Source: a candidate division LCP-89 bacterium (GTDB lineage Bacteria > Electryoneota > B3-LCP). From it: a DNA stretch of 6,545 nt. A program made the translations under genes and the position numbers. Below, in pieces: positions 1-5,930 of this stretch. Where the stretch lies: assembly GCA_025774735.1 (NCBI GenBank), contig JALGZU010000165.1, positions 1-6,545 of the forward strand, in the 5' to 3' direction. The notes beneath the pieces were generated by a model. That model was given only the letters and a program-made list of their open reading frames with translations. It had not been told where the DNA came from and did not search any database. Each line of letters begins with the position of its first letter. The stretch's first letter is position 1.

Positions 1-908
1 AAGCGATTCCCATCTTTCCGCACACTCCCCTCCAGGACCGCAGACACGTTTAGTTTTTTGCCAATCTCGCGTATATCCTCATTTTTCCCTTTGAATTGGA
101 ATGAAGAAGTCCTCGCCACGACTCGTAGTCCCGGGATCTGGCTTAGAATATTCAGCAATTCTTCGGTCAAACCATCTGAAAAATATTCCTGATCTTTTTC
201 CGGACTCATGTCTGCAAAAGGGAGGACTGCAATGGCGGGATTTTTACTGAAACTCTCAGGAGGGCGGTCAAGAAATACATACCGATGGATGACTACAAGC
301 AATACCATGACCGATACCGCTGCACCAATCTTCCACCTGTTTCTATATAAAATGGGCAGAAATTCACTCTTTCTTCTGGCGGTATCCGCATTTATTGAAA
401 AAATCCGTATTGGTTTTCTAATGTTTTTGACTTCAATTACTCCCCAATCTTCATAATTAAGCGGAAGTTTGGTTTCTACCTGATCGTGAACTGTGCCCGA
501 AATACAAATGCCTCCAGGTTGTGCCCGACTCTCGATCCGAGCCGCGATATTCACCCCATCGCCATAAATACGATCACCATCTTCTATGACGTCTCCCAAA
601 TTAATGCCTATCCTGAACTCCATTCTTCTCTCTTCGGGAAGAATAGAATTATACTTTTTTAGTTCTTCTTGGATATGAAGTGAACACTCCACAGCATGGA
701 CAACACTCGAAAATTCTGCCAGAATGTTGTCACCCGGAGAATCGACGATACGGCCGTTGAACTCATTAACAAAACGGCTGAACAGTAACCTGCACTCTTT
801 TATAGCAGCTACAGTCCCCAACTCATCTTGTTCCATGAGACGGCTGTAATCCTTCACATCTGCGCTCATGATCGCAGTTAACCTTCTTTTGCTCCGACCT
901 CGATTCAT
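1..908 (-). CDS. Class III adenylate/guanylate cyclase-like protein with TolB-like domain (partial, C-terminus beyond window)
   Basis: The frame reads 302 residues and runs off the left edge. Residues 9-172 form a class III cyclase homology domain: first metal Asp in [11 protein letters not shown] (D17), second in [11 protein letters not shown] (D60), then RIGINLGD and [13 protein letters not shown] with the transition-state Asn and Arg (N120, R124). A hydrophobic helix follows at about 192-213. From about 223 comes a TolB/FlgO-like segment ([20 protein letters not shown], then DGLTEELLN and [12 protein letters not shown]). Family members usually continue into TPR repeats, so roughly half the protein is probably missing. 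The cyclase domain is expected in the cytoplasm and the TolB-like part beyond the membrane. The two positions that select the purine base in active cyclases carry D56 and R113 instead of Lys and Asp, so cAMP synthesis is not assured. An in-frame TAA at 924-926 limits the start to 908 or to M14 (869); I prefer 908 because the basic [10 protein letters not shown] lead-in is family-typical. The Shine-Dalgarno is weak. Confidence 0.9.
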   Translation of the reverse strand, partial: MNRGRSKRRLTAIMSADVKDYSRLMEQDELGTVAAIKECRLLFSRFVNEFNGRIVDSPGDNILAEFSSVVHAVECSLHIQEELKKYNSILPEERRMEFRIGINLGDVIEDGDRIYGDGVNIAARIESRAQPGGICISGTVHDQVETKLPLNYEDWGVIEVKNIRKPIRIFSINADTARRKSEFLPILYRNRWKIGAAVSVMVLLVVIHRYVFLDRPPESFSKNPAIAVLPFADMSPEKDQEYFSDGLTEELLNILSQIPGLRVVARTSSFQFKGKNEDIREIGKKLNVSAVLEGSVRKDGNR

Positions 909-973
909 AGAAATATTCCCGGTTTAGTTCTATGTAGTGATACTTACTGACATTGAATGTGTATATGACATAA

Positions 974-1021
974 ATTATATGATTAGGTTGGGTTAGAGAT
1001 AACAATTATAGTCCAATTATA
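974..1021 (-). promoter_or_regulatory. AT-rich upstream region with three TATAAT hexamers, probable cyclase promoter zone
   Basis: Read on the minus strand, exact TATAAT hexamers lie at 1021-1016, 1010-1005 and 979-974, that is 66 to 113 bases upstream of the cyclase start. None has a convincing TTGACA-like box 16-18 bases further upstream, so which one is used, if any, cannot be decided. The surrounding 909-1160 is strongly AT-rich and holds no credible gene on either strand. Confidence 0.3.
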
Positions 1022-1263
1022 ACATATTCATTTGGTATCTTTCGGTGTTGTTTACGTATAGTTAAATGAACTTATTTCGAAAATGACTAAGGGATTTGTG
1101 TATGTGAATGAGGTTATGGAGAGACATTTCTAACTTCTTATGGATACTATATTATACGATAATTTCAGGTCCCTGTTTGCAATGAACATCCAGGCTGCTA
1201 AAGGTATGCAGAGCTCCCATCGGTTGACCGGGACGAAGGTTCCTCCGAAGGAGTCCCCTTGGT

Positions 1264-1327
1264 AATATCCTTCCCCTGTTACTATTATACAAACAGGGGC
1301 TTAGAATTACTTCTAAGTCCCTGTTTT
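1264..1327 (+). repeat. Hairpin-bearing direct repeat, left copy
   Basis: This segment resembles 2624-2688 in the same orientation: ATCCTTCC, a diverged AT-rich stretch of 16-17 bases, then AAACAGGG(G/A)CTTAGAA, a four-base loop (TTAC here, GTAA in the other copy), and TTCT(A/G)AGTCCCTGTTTT. Outside the loop the hairpin arms differ at two positions. Similarity extends weakly upstream (CCCCTTG and a small hairpin in both). It may be a dispersed intergenic repeat of this genome; other copies cannot be seen here. Confidence 0.6.
1291..1326 (+). terminator. 16-bp hairpin, terminator-like, with competing upstream partners
   Basis: AAACAGGGGCTTAGAA pairs with TTCTAAGTCCCTGTTT (15 Watson-Crick pairs, one G-U) around a TTAC loop and is followed by TTTATT. 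It could end a transcript from the 1168-1290 block. The left arm can also pair with CCCCTGTT at 1273-1280 (8 bp, 11-base loop) or with 1169-1179, either of which would prevent this hairpin. The U-run is short, so termination strength is uncertain. Confidence 0.45.
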
Positions 1328-1330
1328 ATT

Positions 1331-1483
1331 GCCCAAAGATTTGATTTTCAACCGTATATCCTGTATCTGGAAGTCTTCAAAACCAAAATCCTGAATTTAG
1401 GAATTTCTGGGAGTCTGCACACATAATTCTTGCAGATGTCCAATCCATCGCTTACATTGTCAACTAACTATCCGAAGCTCTCT
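1331..1483. other. Intergenic stretch without recognisable gene
   Basis: I see no coding frame with a ribosome binding site here. A small hairpin is possible (TCTGCA at 1414-1419 with TGCAGA at 1431-1436, 11-base loop). TTGCAG at 1430-1435 followed after 17 bases by TACATT at 1453-1458 is a poor sigma-70-like match that could serve the small frames downstream. Nothing else stands out. Confidence 0.4.
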
Positions 1484-1512
1484 GAAGACATAAGTAAAGA
1501 GGTACAGAATGG
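1484..1512 (+). repeat. 29-bp leader repeat with Shine-Dalgarno and ATG, copy A
   Basis: This matches 1829-1857 at 24 of 29 positions, with a common core TAAAGAGGTAC(A/G)GAATGG. Four of the five differences are A/G transitions. Both copies carry AAGAGGT about six bases before an ATG. Copy B is the start region of the NYN gene; copy A opens a 37-codon frame. A duplicated translation-initiation region is the simplest reading. Confidence 0.6.
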
Positions 1513-1622
1513 ATAGCGGGATCACCGGCAGCCTGTGCGGTGAGGTCAGCGGGCGAGGGGATGTCGGGAAACCCTTAAGAAATACAAGTCATCTTCAACA
1601 AAGGAGAAATAGATATGGGTGA
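1509..1622 (+). CDS. Doubtful 37-residue ORF overlapping the microprotein start
   Basis: An ATG preceded by AAGAGGT opens a 37-codon frame beginning MDSGITGSLC. It is Gly- and Arg-rich with no recognisable domain, signal peptide or membrane segment. Its TGA stop (1620-1622) lies inside the first codons of the 35-residue gene (ATGGGTGA), an arrangement compatible with translational coupling. In its favour are the Shine-Dalgarno and the leader copy shared with the NYN gene. Against it are the short length, unremarkable composition and lack of any family I know. It could be a leader peptide or chance. Confidence 0.2.
   Translation: MDSGITGSLCGEVSGRGDVGKPLRNTSHLQQRRNRYG
1601..1606 (+). promoter_or_regulatory. 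Ribosome binding site of the lysine-rich microprotein
   Basis: AAGGAG lies eight bases before the ATG at 1615. It is the strongest Shine-Dalgarno on the plus strand of this window and the main reason for accepting such a short, A-rich gene. Confidence 0.6.
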
Positions 1623-1722
1623 CAAGGGGAAAAAAGACAAAGGCAAAAGAGAACAACAGAAACAGAGCCAGCATAGTACAAAAGAAAAACGCAAATTTAA
1701 AAAAGAAAAGAAGAATAAATAA
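1615..1722 (+). CDS. Small highly basic lysine-rich protein (35 aa), function unknown
   Basis: The frame encodes 35 residues starting MGDKGKKDKGKREQQ and ending KKEKKNK: 14 lysines, two arginines and almost no hydrophobic residues, so it must be disordered and strongly cationic. There is no signal peptide or membrane segment. Binding to nucleic acid or ribosomes is plausible from charge alone but is only inference. AAGGAG sits eight bases before the start. Tiny proteins beginning MGDKGKKDK occur in several bacterial phyla as hypothetical proteins, to my recollection, which supports a real gene; I know of no assigned role. It lies about 130 bases upstream of the NYN gene on the same strand and may share its transcript. 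The A-rich coding sequence could by itself create a lysine-rich frame, the main reason for doubt. Confidence 0.6.
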   Translation: MGDKGKKDKGKREQQKQSQHSTKEKRKFKKEKKNK

Positions 1723-1771
1723 TTGCCCGGTGGTGTTCGTAGTCCGATAGGTGGGCTCTGACCTGGTTTAT

Positions 1772-1822
1772 GCTGTCTGTATAAGCCCCAATGGCCATCC
1801 CGCATCCGCCAATACGGACAGC
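1772..1822 (+). promoter_or_regulatory. 11-bp inverted repeat in the NYN gene leader
   Basis: GCTGTCTGTAT (1772-1782) pairs with ATACGGACAGC (1812-1822) with one G-U pair and a 29-base loop. The foot of the stem is about 20 bases upstream of the AAGAGGT ribosome binding site of the NYN gene. No U-run follows, so it is a poor intrinsic terminator. It could be an operator, a leader-RNA structure controlling translation, or a remnant end of the upstream microprotein transcript. Confidence 0.4.
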
Positions 1823-1828
1823 GGACAA

Positions 1829-1857
1829 GAGGACGTAGTTAAAGAGGTACGGAATGG
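1829..1857 (+). repeat. 29-bp leader repeat with Shine-Dalgarno and ATG, copy B (NYN start)
   Basis: This is the second copy of the leader at 1484-1512 and includes the AAGAGGT ribosome binding site (1842-1848) and start codon of the NYN gene. Similarity to copy A stops just after the ATGG, so the coding sequences are unrelated. Confidence 0.6.
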
Positions 1858-2579
1858 CTGATCAATCCGACCAACAAATGTACGCAGTACTGATTGATGG
1901 AGATAATGCTCAGGCGTCGCTTTTATCTAAGATCCTGGCTGAAATCAGCAGGTCTGGTCTGATTACCATCAAGCGGATATACGGAGATTGGACAACAACC
2001 AACATGAACAGTTGGAAGCCAATGCTTCATAAGCACGCTATTCAGCCGATTCAGCAGTTCCGGTACACAGTCGGCAAGAATGCCACGGACAGTGCCATGA
2101 TCATCGATGCCATGGATTTACTCCACAGTAACGATGTGGACGGTTTCGCCCTTGTTTCCAGTGACAGTGACTACACCCGCCTGGCAACCAGAATCAGGGA
2201 GGAAGGGCTTTTCGTCATCGGTGTAGGTGAGAAGAAAACCCCGGTAGCTTTCGTCAATGCCTGTAACCAGTTCATTTACTGTGAGAACCTGGTCGATAAG
2301 AATGAGGTAAAAAAGAAAGCGAGAAAAAAGGAAAAGTCGGATACGCCTGATCCGAAACCTCTCCTCATACAGGCGTTCGAGATGGTTGCCAAGGAAGAAG
2401 AATGGGTCCACCTATCTACTATGGGATCCGTTCTTCGGAAGTTGAATCCGGCATTCGATCCCCGGACATTCGGTCACGAACGGCTCCTGTCGCTTATCAA
2501 AGATTATCCTAAAATCTTTACGCTTAAACGTGACGATTCAAAAACTCCACCGGTGGTCTATGTCGGACTTGCCACTTAA
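1854..2579 (+). CDS. NYN-domain (LabA/DUF88-like, PIN fold) putative RNase with C-terminal OST-HTH/LOTUS domain
   Basis: The protein has 241 residues. Residues 9-147 form a NYN domain: YAVLIDGDNAQ gives D15, D17 and N18; NATDSAMIIDAMDLL gives D79; ALVSSDSDYTRLATRIREEG gives D104 and D106. These acidic residues match the metal-binding site of the PIN/FLAP nuclease superfamily, so a Mg/Mn-dependent RNase is expected. A lysine-rich linker (about 150-162) leads to a C-terminal winged-helix-like region (about 168-238) with GSVLRKLNPAFDPRTFGH and LLSLIKDYPKIFTL, typical of OST-HTH/LOTUS domains proposed to bind RNA. There is no signal peptide or membrane segment, so it should be cytoplasmic. The start at 1854 is supported by AAGAGGT six bases upstream and by IDGDN lying 13 residues in. 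The RNA substrate is unknown. Length and domain order are normal for the family, and the gene appears intact. It is convergent with the efflux operon. Confidence 0.9.
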   Translation: MADQSDQQMYAVLIDGDNAQASLLSKILAEISRSGLITIKRIYGDWTTTNMNSWKPMLHKHAIQPIQQFRYTVGKNATDSAMIIDAMDLLHSNDVDGFALVSSDSDYTRLATRIREEGLFVIGVGEKKTPVAFVNACNQFIYCENLVDKNEVKKKARKKEKSDTPDPKPLLIQAFEMVAKEEEWVHLSTMGSVLRKLNPAFDPRTFGHERLLSLIKDYPKIFTLKRDDSKTPPVVYVGLAT

Positions 2580-2623
2580 GAGAAAGGTACACAAGCCCCT
2601 TGACTCATTGCCTTCCCTTCGGG

Positions 2624-2688
2624 AAAATCCTTCCTCCGCTACAAAAATATAAAACAGGGACTTAGAAGTAATTCTGAGTCCCTGTTTT
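2624..2688 (+). repeat. Hairpin-bearing direct repeat, right copy
   Basis: Second copy of the 1264-1327 element. The shared parts are ATCCTTCC, the AT-rich spacer and both hairpin arms; the loop is GTAA instead of TTAC. A small hairpin TTCCC-TTC-GGGAA (2613-2625) stands just before it, roughly where the left copy is preceded by CTCC-GAA-GGAG. The two copies bracket the microprotein and NYN genes, about 1.36 kb apart. Confidence 0.6.
2651..2688. terminator. Bidirectional intrinsic terminator between convergent NYN and RND genes
   Basis: AAAACAGGGACTTAGAA and TTCTGAGTCCCTGTTTT form a 17-bp stem with one U-G pair and a GTAA loop. On the plus strand it ends in TTTTGTTTG, 72 bases after the NYN stop. 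On the minus strand it is followed by TTTTATATTTTT, again 72 bases or so after the pump stop. Placement between two convergent genes and U-runs on both sides support a shared terminator. Confidence 0.8.
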
Positions 2689-2759
2689 GTTTGCTAGATA
2701 TCCGACTTTCTACCACATACTCATATTCGGCTTACCCTGGTGTGCAGTCGGTGGTTAAT

Positions 2760-5700
2760 TCAAACTTGCTCGATGCCAGCCGCTTCCCGCACCTCTCCTT
2801 CGCCCGCCCCGGAGAACAACCGCATGATATCCTCGTGAATGAGGTAGAGGGACGGAATCAGCAGCAGCGTAATGCCGGTGGCGAACAGCACCCCGAAACC
2901 GAGACCGATCGCCATCGGGATCAGGAATCGAGCCTGAAGTGAAGTTTCCATGATCATCGGCATCAGCCCGAAAAACGTCGTCAGGGAGGTCAAGATAATG
3001 GGACGGAAACGCCGCTTCCCCGAAACCATCACCGCCTCCCTCATGGATTTGCCTTCAGCCCTCGAACGATTGATGAAATCGATCATCACCAGGGAGTCGT
3101 TCACGACCACACCGGCCAGCGCCACGAATCCCATCAGCGATATCATGCTGATGTGATATCCCATGATCATGTGTCCGATCACTGCGCCCACCAGGCCGAA
3201 GGGAATCGCGCTCATTACTACCAGCGGCTGAGTGAAACTCTTGAAAGGAATCGCCAGGATGGCGAAGATGAGCAGGAGGACAAAGAACATGGCTTTGGAG
3301 AGGTTGGCCATCGATTCAGCCATATCGCCGCTGCGGCCCTCCCGGGAATAGGATAATCCCGGATAATCCGCGCTCAACTGTTTCAGTTCTCCTGCCCCGA
3401 GATCCTCGAGTATTTCACTGGCATTGGCGAGTCTCCTGTCGACCTTGGCGCTGACGTTGACCACCCGGCGCCGGTCGGTTCGAGTGATGGAACTGAAACC
3501 GCGGCTGTCATCGATATAGGCCGCCAGGTTGAACGGGATCTCCATGCCGCCGGCTGTTCGCAGCCGCATCTGGTCGATCGTCGCTTGGGTACGGCGGTCT
3601 TCATCCGGATAACGCACCATCACTTTGACTTCGTTCTGGCCTCTCTGCACGCGCAGAGCTTCCGCACCGTAAAAGGCTGAGCGCACCTGGATCGCCAGGT
3701 CTGTCTCGGTAATCCCCAGGCTCTTGGCTTCGGGGCGCAGCTTCAGTTTGAGTTCGCGTTTGCCCTCACTTTGACTGTCAGTGACCTCCCCGATGCCCTG
3801 GTACGTTGACAGGGTCTCTTTCAGTCGCTCAACAGCCGCCAGGAGACTTGTGAAATTCGTGTGCGAAAGCTGTAATTCCAGATCAGCGGTTTCGCCCATC
3901 AGGTCAGCTGAAAAATTGAGCGCTTCAACGCCGGGGATTTCACCGACTGCCTCCCGCCACTGGCTGGCAAAGCCGGTGGCGTCAATGGTGCGGGTTTCGA
4001 CGTCGTCCAGCTCCATCCTCAACTCGGCTATATTGGAAGCGAAACTCCCCTCTTCAGCATGAGGACCGCCACCTCCGCTCGTCTGACCCACAAGGCTGAC
4101 GACATGCAGCAGGTTACTGCCGCCGTCGATCCGGTTCTGATCCGATTCCCGTATAAGCTCTTCTCCCACATGTTGGATGTGCGAGACGATGGCCCGCGTT
4201 TCCTGGTAAGGCGTACCCGGCGGCATCTGCAGTTTGACGACCACCTCGTCAGCTTCTACTTCAGGCATGAATTCGAACTTCACCAATCCGCTCCCGAAGA
4301 GACCGATGATGATCAGCAGCATGGCGACACCTATGGCGACGGTGGCGTACCGGTTGCGGCCGGCCCAATCGAGAGTGCCTGCATAGGTCTTATCTATCAA
4401 CCAGCGTACAAAGACATCAAAGCGACTCCGTTTCGCTTCGATGCGCTGCCAGATCGTGGCTTTGCTTCGCATCAGCTTGCCCGACAGGTGCGCGGGGAGA
4501 ATGAAGAGAGCTTCGATCAAACTGAGGGATAAAACCAGAATAACGATTTTGGGTACGGTACCCATGAACTTGCCCATCATGCCGCCCACGAAGAGCAAGG
4601 GTGTAAAAGCTGCGACTGACGTTAAGATGGCAAAAGTCACCGGCATGGCCATCTCTCTGGCACCGTCGATGGCAGCTGTCAGTGGCTTCTTTCCCCTCTG
4701 GCGGTGTACGTATATGTTCTCTCCAACGATGATGGCATCATCCACCACGATCCCGATGATAATCAGGAATCCGAACAGGGAAATCATGTTGATGGAGATG
4801 TCCAGCGCCGGGAGGAAGAGAAACGCCCCGGCAAACGAGATGACAATGCCGGAGGCCACCCAGAAGGCCAGGCGGATTTCCAGGAACAGTGATAGAATTA
4901 TCAGAACCAGAACATATCCGATGAGTCCGTTCTTCACCAGGAGATCCATCCTCGACTGCAGAATTTCGGACATATCGCCGGTGGTTGCCAACTGAATTGT
5001 AGGCGGTAACTTGGCGTTTTTCTCTTCTACGTACGCCTTCACGGTGGTTGCCAGGTCGTTCGGCGTCTGATCGCCGACGCGATAGACCTGGATGCCGATG
5101 GCCGGTTTCCCGTCAAACAGCATCTCGCTGTCCACCTCGGCAAAACTGTCGTTGACCCTGGCGATATCGCAGAGCAGCACCTCTTCACCGGACGGAAGCG
5201 TGAAGATGGTGACGGAATCGTATTGTGCCCCGAAATATTTCTTCTCATTAGTACGGATCAGGATATCTCCGCCTTCATCCCTGATAGTGCCGCCCGCCAG
5301 GTCCAGGGAGGCACCTCTGATAATATGCGCTACCCGGTCCAGTGTCAGATTGTACTTTCTGAGATTTTCTTCCGGAATTTCGATGGAGATCTCGTAGGGC
5401 CTTGCGCCGGCAAGAGCAACCTGAGTGATATTCGGATAGGCGAGTAGATCATCACGCACCAGTTCAGCCTGCTCGTAAAGAGATCTCTCACTCGCGTTCC
5501 CATACACGAGGACCATAATAACGTTATGACGGGCAATAGCCTTGGAAATCACAGGCTTTTCCGATTCTTCGGGCAGGGTGGTTATCCGGTCAACTTCGGA
5601 TTTGACGTCCTGTAGAACCAGGTCAGCATCCTCCCCTTCAATAACCTCAACCGTTACGATGCCAACACTCTCATTCGCAACGGCATTGACCTGCTTGACG

Positions 5701-5930
5701 TTATTGATCCCGCTTATGGCAAATTCAATCGGCTCAATAATCCCATCTTCAACCTCAGCCGGCGTCGCCCCGGGATAAACCACGGTGACCGTAACCATGT
5801 CAAGTTCGAACTCCGGGAAAACTTCCTGCTTGATCGATCCGGCCATAACCAGGCCACCGATGACCAGGAGGAGCATCAGGATATTCGATGCGACATGGTT
5901 GCTGGCCATGTATGTTATGGGGCCTTTCAT
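2760..5930 (-). CDS. RND-family efflux transporter, inner-membrane pump (AcrB/HAE-1-like)
   Basis: At 1056 residues this is full length for an RND pump, a proton-driven transporter that captures substrates from the periplasm or membrane and passes them to an outer-membrane channel. TM1 is at about 14-32, then a large periplasmic loop with the porter opening FPEFELDMVTVTVVYPGATP. TM2-TM6 lie at about 334-480, with the TM4 proton-relay aspartates D397/D398 in GIVVDDAIIVGEN. TM7 is at about 528-548, followed by a second periplasmic loop and TM8-TM12 at about 877-1032. In TM10 the position of the AcrB relay lysine is Asn (N944, VVVNDSLVMIDF), as in many pumps of this subgroup. The second loop contains a glycine-rich insertion around 617-627 with one His. 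The start is supported by GGAGGAGGAG five bases upstream and by the ATGA overlap with the adaptor. Substrate cannot be told from sequence. No frameshift is seen. Confidence 0.95.
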   Translation of the reverse strand: MKGPITYMASNHVASNILMLLLVIGGLVMAGSIKQEVFPEFELDMVTVTVVYPGATPAEVEDGIIEPIEFAISGINNVKQVNAVANESVGIVTVEVIEGEDADLVLQDVKSEVDRITTLPEESEKPVISKAIARHNVIMVLVYGNASERSLYEQAELVRDDLLAYPNITQVALAGARPYEISIEIPEENLRKYNLTLDRVAHIIRGASLDLAGGTIRDEGGDILIRTNEKKYFGAQYDSVTIFTLPSGEEVLLCDIARVNDSFAEVDSEMLFDGKPAIGIQVYRVGDQTPNDLATTVKAYVEEKNAKLPPTIQLATTGDMSEILQSRMDLLVKNGLIGYVLVLIILSLFLEIRLAFWVASGIVISFAGAFLFLPALDISINMISLFGFLIIIGIVVDDAIIVGENIYVHRQRGKKPLTAAIDGAREMAMPVTFAILTSVAAFTPLLFVGGMMGKFMGTVPKIVILVLSLSLIEALFILPAHLSGKLMRSKATIWQRIEAKRSRFDVFVRWLIDKTYAGTLDWAGRNRYATVAIGVAMLLIIIGLFGSGLVKFEFMPEVEADEVVVKLQMPPGTPYQETRAIVSHIQHVGEELIRESDQNRIDGGSNLLHVVSLVGQTSGGGGPHAEEGSFASNIAELRMELDDVETRTIDATGFASQWREAVGEIPGVEALNFSADLMGETADLELQLSHTNFTSLLAAVERLKETLSTYQGIGEVTDSQSEGKRELKLKLRPEAKSLGITETDLAIQVRSAFYGAEALRVQRGQNEVKVMVRYPDEDRRTQATIDQMRLRTAGGMEIPFNLAAYIDDSRGFSSITRTDRRRVVNVSAKVDRRLANASEILEDLGAGELKQLSADYPGLSYSREGRSGDMAESMANLSKAMFFVLLLIFAILAIPFKSFTQPLVVMSAIPFGLVGAVIGHMIMGYHISMISLMGFVALAGVVVNDSLVMIDFINRSRAEGKSMREAVMVSGKRRFRPIILTSLTTFFGLMPMIMETSLQARFLIPMAIGLGFGVLFATGITLLLIPSLYLIHEDIMRLFSGAGEGEVREAAGIEQV

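Larger units (their letters stand above)
1168..1330 (+). ncRNA. Candidate structured RNA ending in a terminator-like hairpin
   Basis: This block can fold into successive hairpins: CUGC/GCAG at 1195-1198 and 1208-1211; a six-pair stem with a three-base bulge at 1215-1233 capped by UUGA; AAGG/CCUU enclosing CUCC-GAA-GGAG at 1236-1260; and a 16-bp hairpin at 1291-1326 followed by UUUUAUU. GUCCCUGUUUG at 1169-1179 can pair with CAAACAGGGGC at 1290-1300 (10 Watson-Crick pairs and one G-U), closing the whole domain. A weak promoter may precede it (TATTAT at 1150-1155 or GATAAT at 1158-1163, with poor -35 boxes). I do not recognise a named RNA family. The transcribed strand is inferred only from the better U-run on the plus side. 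It could instead be an interspersed repeat with no RNA function. Confidence 0.35.

Noticed and set aside
823..1005. 60-codon minus-strand frame over the cyclase start
   Set aside because: It overlaps the well-supported cyclase N-terminus in another frame and its residues show no family features.
1182..1265. Plus-strand 27-codon frame (MNIQAAKGMQ...) inside the structured block
   Set aside because: No ribosome binding site, no recognisable family, and the sequence is better explained by hairpin-forming constraints.
1169..1300. Retron-like RNA (long closing helix resembling a1/a2 repeats)
   Set aside because: No reverse transcriptase gene is present in the window, and the internal hairpins do not match an msr/msd layout I know.
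1130..1310. Minus-strand open frame of about 60 codons containing GGTFVPVNRWELC
   Set aside because: It has no usable start codon near its beginning, only a late internal ATG, and it lies across the inverted repeats. It looks protein-like but cannot be supported as a gene.
1291..2688. Integron cassette with attC sites
   Set aside because: The palindromes lack the RYYYAAC/GTTRRRY core boxes, are nearly perfect hairpins, and no integrase is seen.
3781..4995. Several plus-strand open frames of 90-180 codons antisense to the pump
   Set aside because: They are shadows of the GC-richer pump gene. They are low-complexity, overlap one another and lack ribosome binding sites or recognisable domains.
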